From an uncultured Oscillospiraceae bacterium (GTDB taxonomy: Bacteria; Bacillota; Clostridia; Oscillospirales; Ruminococcaceae): a stretch of DNA of 64,000 bases. Positions 63,238 to 64,000 of the stretch are shown here, one piece after another. The notes under the pieces are model-generated. The model was not told the DNA's origin and made no database searches. It saw only the letters and a program-made list of their open reading frames with translations. The position numbers and the translations under genes were made by a program. Location of the stretch: assembly GCA_934446355.1 (NCBI GenBank), contig CAKSEC010000001.1, forward strand, positions 1-64,000. The letters run 5' to 3'. Within the stretch, counting starts at the first letter, position 1; each line of letters opens with the position of its first letter.

Positions 63238-64000
63238 TTACAGAGCGTTCTGATCCGCAAGAGTCTGAGTGGGATCCTGCATACGCTCAAGGCTGTAGAA
63301 TGTCAGCTTGCATTCAAGTTCCTTGACATAATCTGCAGGGCTGTACTCCTCTTTTCCTTCCTGCTGGTTGGAGCCGTCAGGCTGTGCTGTGGTTTCAGGA
63401 CCGTTGTTGCTGCCATTCAGGAACTCGTTCTTGGACGGAATGGTCTTATTCAGCTTCTTGTAAAGCTGGCTAGCTGCGTCGTATGCGAGATCATCTTCCT
63501 GACCAGCAATAAGTTCTGCATATTCTGCCTGAACGTCTGTGTATTCCAGTGTAAATTCGCTTGACAGCCTTACTGCCATTCTCATGTCGTTGCCGTTCTG
63601 GTTCTTGATGTAGGAGTTCACCTTGTCTGCAAAAGCGATAAGGCCATCATTATCAAGCGCATAAGCGGTGAAAGTCACATCGATCGAGCCTATCGTCTGC
63701 GTGTTGCTGAGTTCAGCAGCGAGTATCGCAGTCCTGAGAGTCTCCCCGTCAAGAGAATAGTCGTTTGAAGCACCCTGAGCCGCGGTCTTGAGGTCATATG
63801 TTACCTCAGGCTCGGTGAAGAATGTTACTGCAAGGGAAGAAGTCGTGGGTTCGCTTATCTCCATCGTGTCGACAACGACCTTGACGCCGTTTGTTTCGCA
63901 GTAGTCAAGGAATGCCCTTACCTCATTGTCTACCTCATACGGCTGCATTTCCTCAAAGAACATATCTGCGATGTTGCGTCCCTGATTGTATGCTTCGATT
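63238..64000 (-). CDS. Pilus-locus protein, 5' part beyond window
   Basis: The open frame runs past the window edge (IEAYNQGRNIADMFFEEMQP), so an ATG at 63963 is internal, not the start. The visible 253 residues hold two similar alpha/beta segments and a charged Gln/Asn-rich stretch before a short C-terminal helix. Its place upstream of PilX-like and minor pilin genes suggests a PilN/PilO-type inner-membrane assembly protein, but I cannot confirm the family. Confidence 0.55.
   Translation of the reverse strand, partial: IEAYNQGRNIADMFFEEMQPYEVDNEVRAFLDYCETNGVKVVVDTMEISEPTTSSLAVTFFTEPEVTYDLKTAAQGASNDYSLDGETLRTAILAAELSNTQTIGSIDVTFTAYALDNDGLIAFADKVNSYIKNQNGNDMRMAVRLSSEFTLEYTDVQAEYAELIAGQEDDLAYDAASQLYKKLNKTIPSKNEFLNGSNNGPETTAQPDGSNQQEGKEEYSPADYVKELECKLTFYSLERMQDPTQTLADQNAL

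Overview
The window looks like a chromosomal segment from a low-to-mid GC Gram-positive gut or rumen Clostridia, probably the Oscillospiraceae/Ruminococcus group. Reasons: clostridial RpoB/RpoC and RadA, a T-box leader on trpS, the small DUF6472-type protein beside radA, strong AGGAGG ribosome sites, near-consensus sigma-A promoters almost all with 17-bp spacers, and a sigma-D flagellar promoter. Genus-level placement is inference. No rRNA, tRNA, CRISPR array or complete insertion sequence was seen.

Layout. 1-10.7 kb: information-processing genes on the minus strand (DUF6472-type protein after radA; rpoB-rpoC; start of the rpsL operon) and a CwlD-like amidase. 10.7-17 kb: a phosphorylation module resembling a TerY-P triad. 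A vWA protein and a PP2C phosphatase form a plus-strand operon, facing a minus-strand operon of a zinc-ribbon/Sel1 protein, a stand-alone TerY-C-like zinc protein and a divergent protein kinase. A MATE transporter with an attenuator-like leader sits between them. 17-20.4 kb: a PLP aminotransferase, T-box-trpS, rpmB. 20.4-26.8 kb: two ABC systems, a PH-domain protein and a MarR regulator. 26.8-29.1 kb: two secreted proteins, one with a CHAT/caspase-like His-Cys arrangement.

29.2-35.7 kb is the most interesting region, a candidate RiPP (ribosomally made, modified peptide) locus. A minus-strand operon encodes a PqqD-like recognition element, an S26-like peptidase, an ABC exporter and a nucleotidyltransferase. 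Divergent to it are a large secreted protein, a 55-residue precursor-like peptide carrying a YxxPxIxxxG leader motif, a terminator and an HprK-like kinase. This is the tailoring set of kinase-bearing lasso-peptide clusters, but no lasso cyclase is visible.

35.7-43.3 kb: a phosphopantetheinyl transferase, a secreted repeat protein, an Rsm22-like methyltransferase, an SGNH hydrolase, a radical SAM enzyme, an FkbM methyltransferase and an EAL-HDOD protein. 43.6-52.6 kb: a late flagellar operon (flgM-flgN-flgK-flgL-DUF6470-fliW-csrA-fliD-fliS-chaperone) behind a sigma-D promoter. 52.6-64 kb: a type IV pilus/type II-like locus (pilins, pilT, pilB, pilD, minor pilins, a PilX-like protein and a partial gene).

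A family of structured repeats (four copies, near 17.2, 22.5, 23.0 and 43.6 kb) is spread through the intergenic regions. Paired arms change in a compensatory way between copies, and one copy is flanked by a 22-bp direct duplication of a terminator hairpin.
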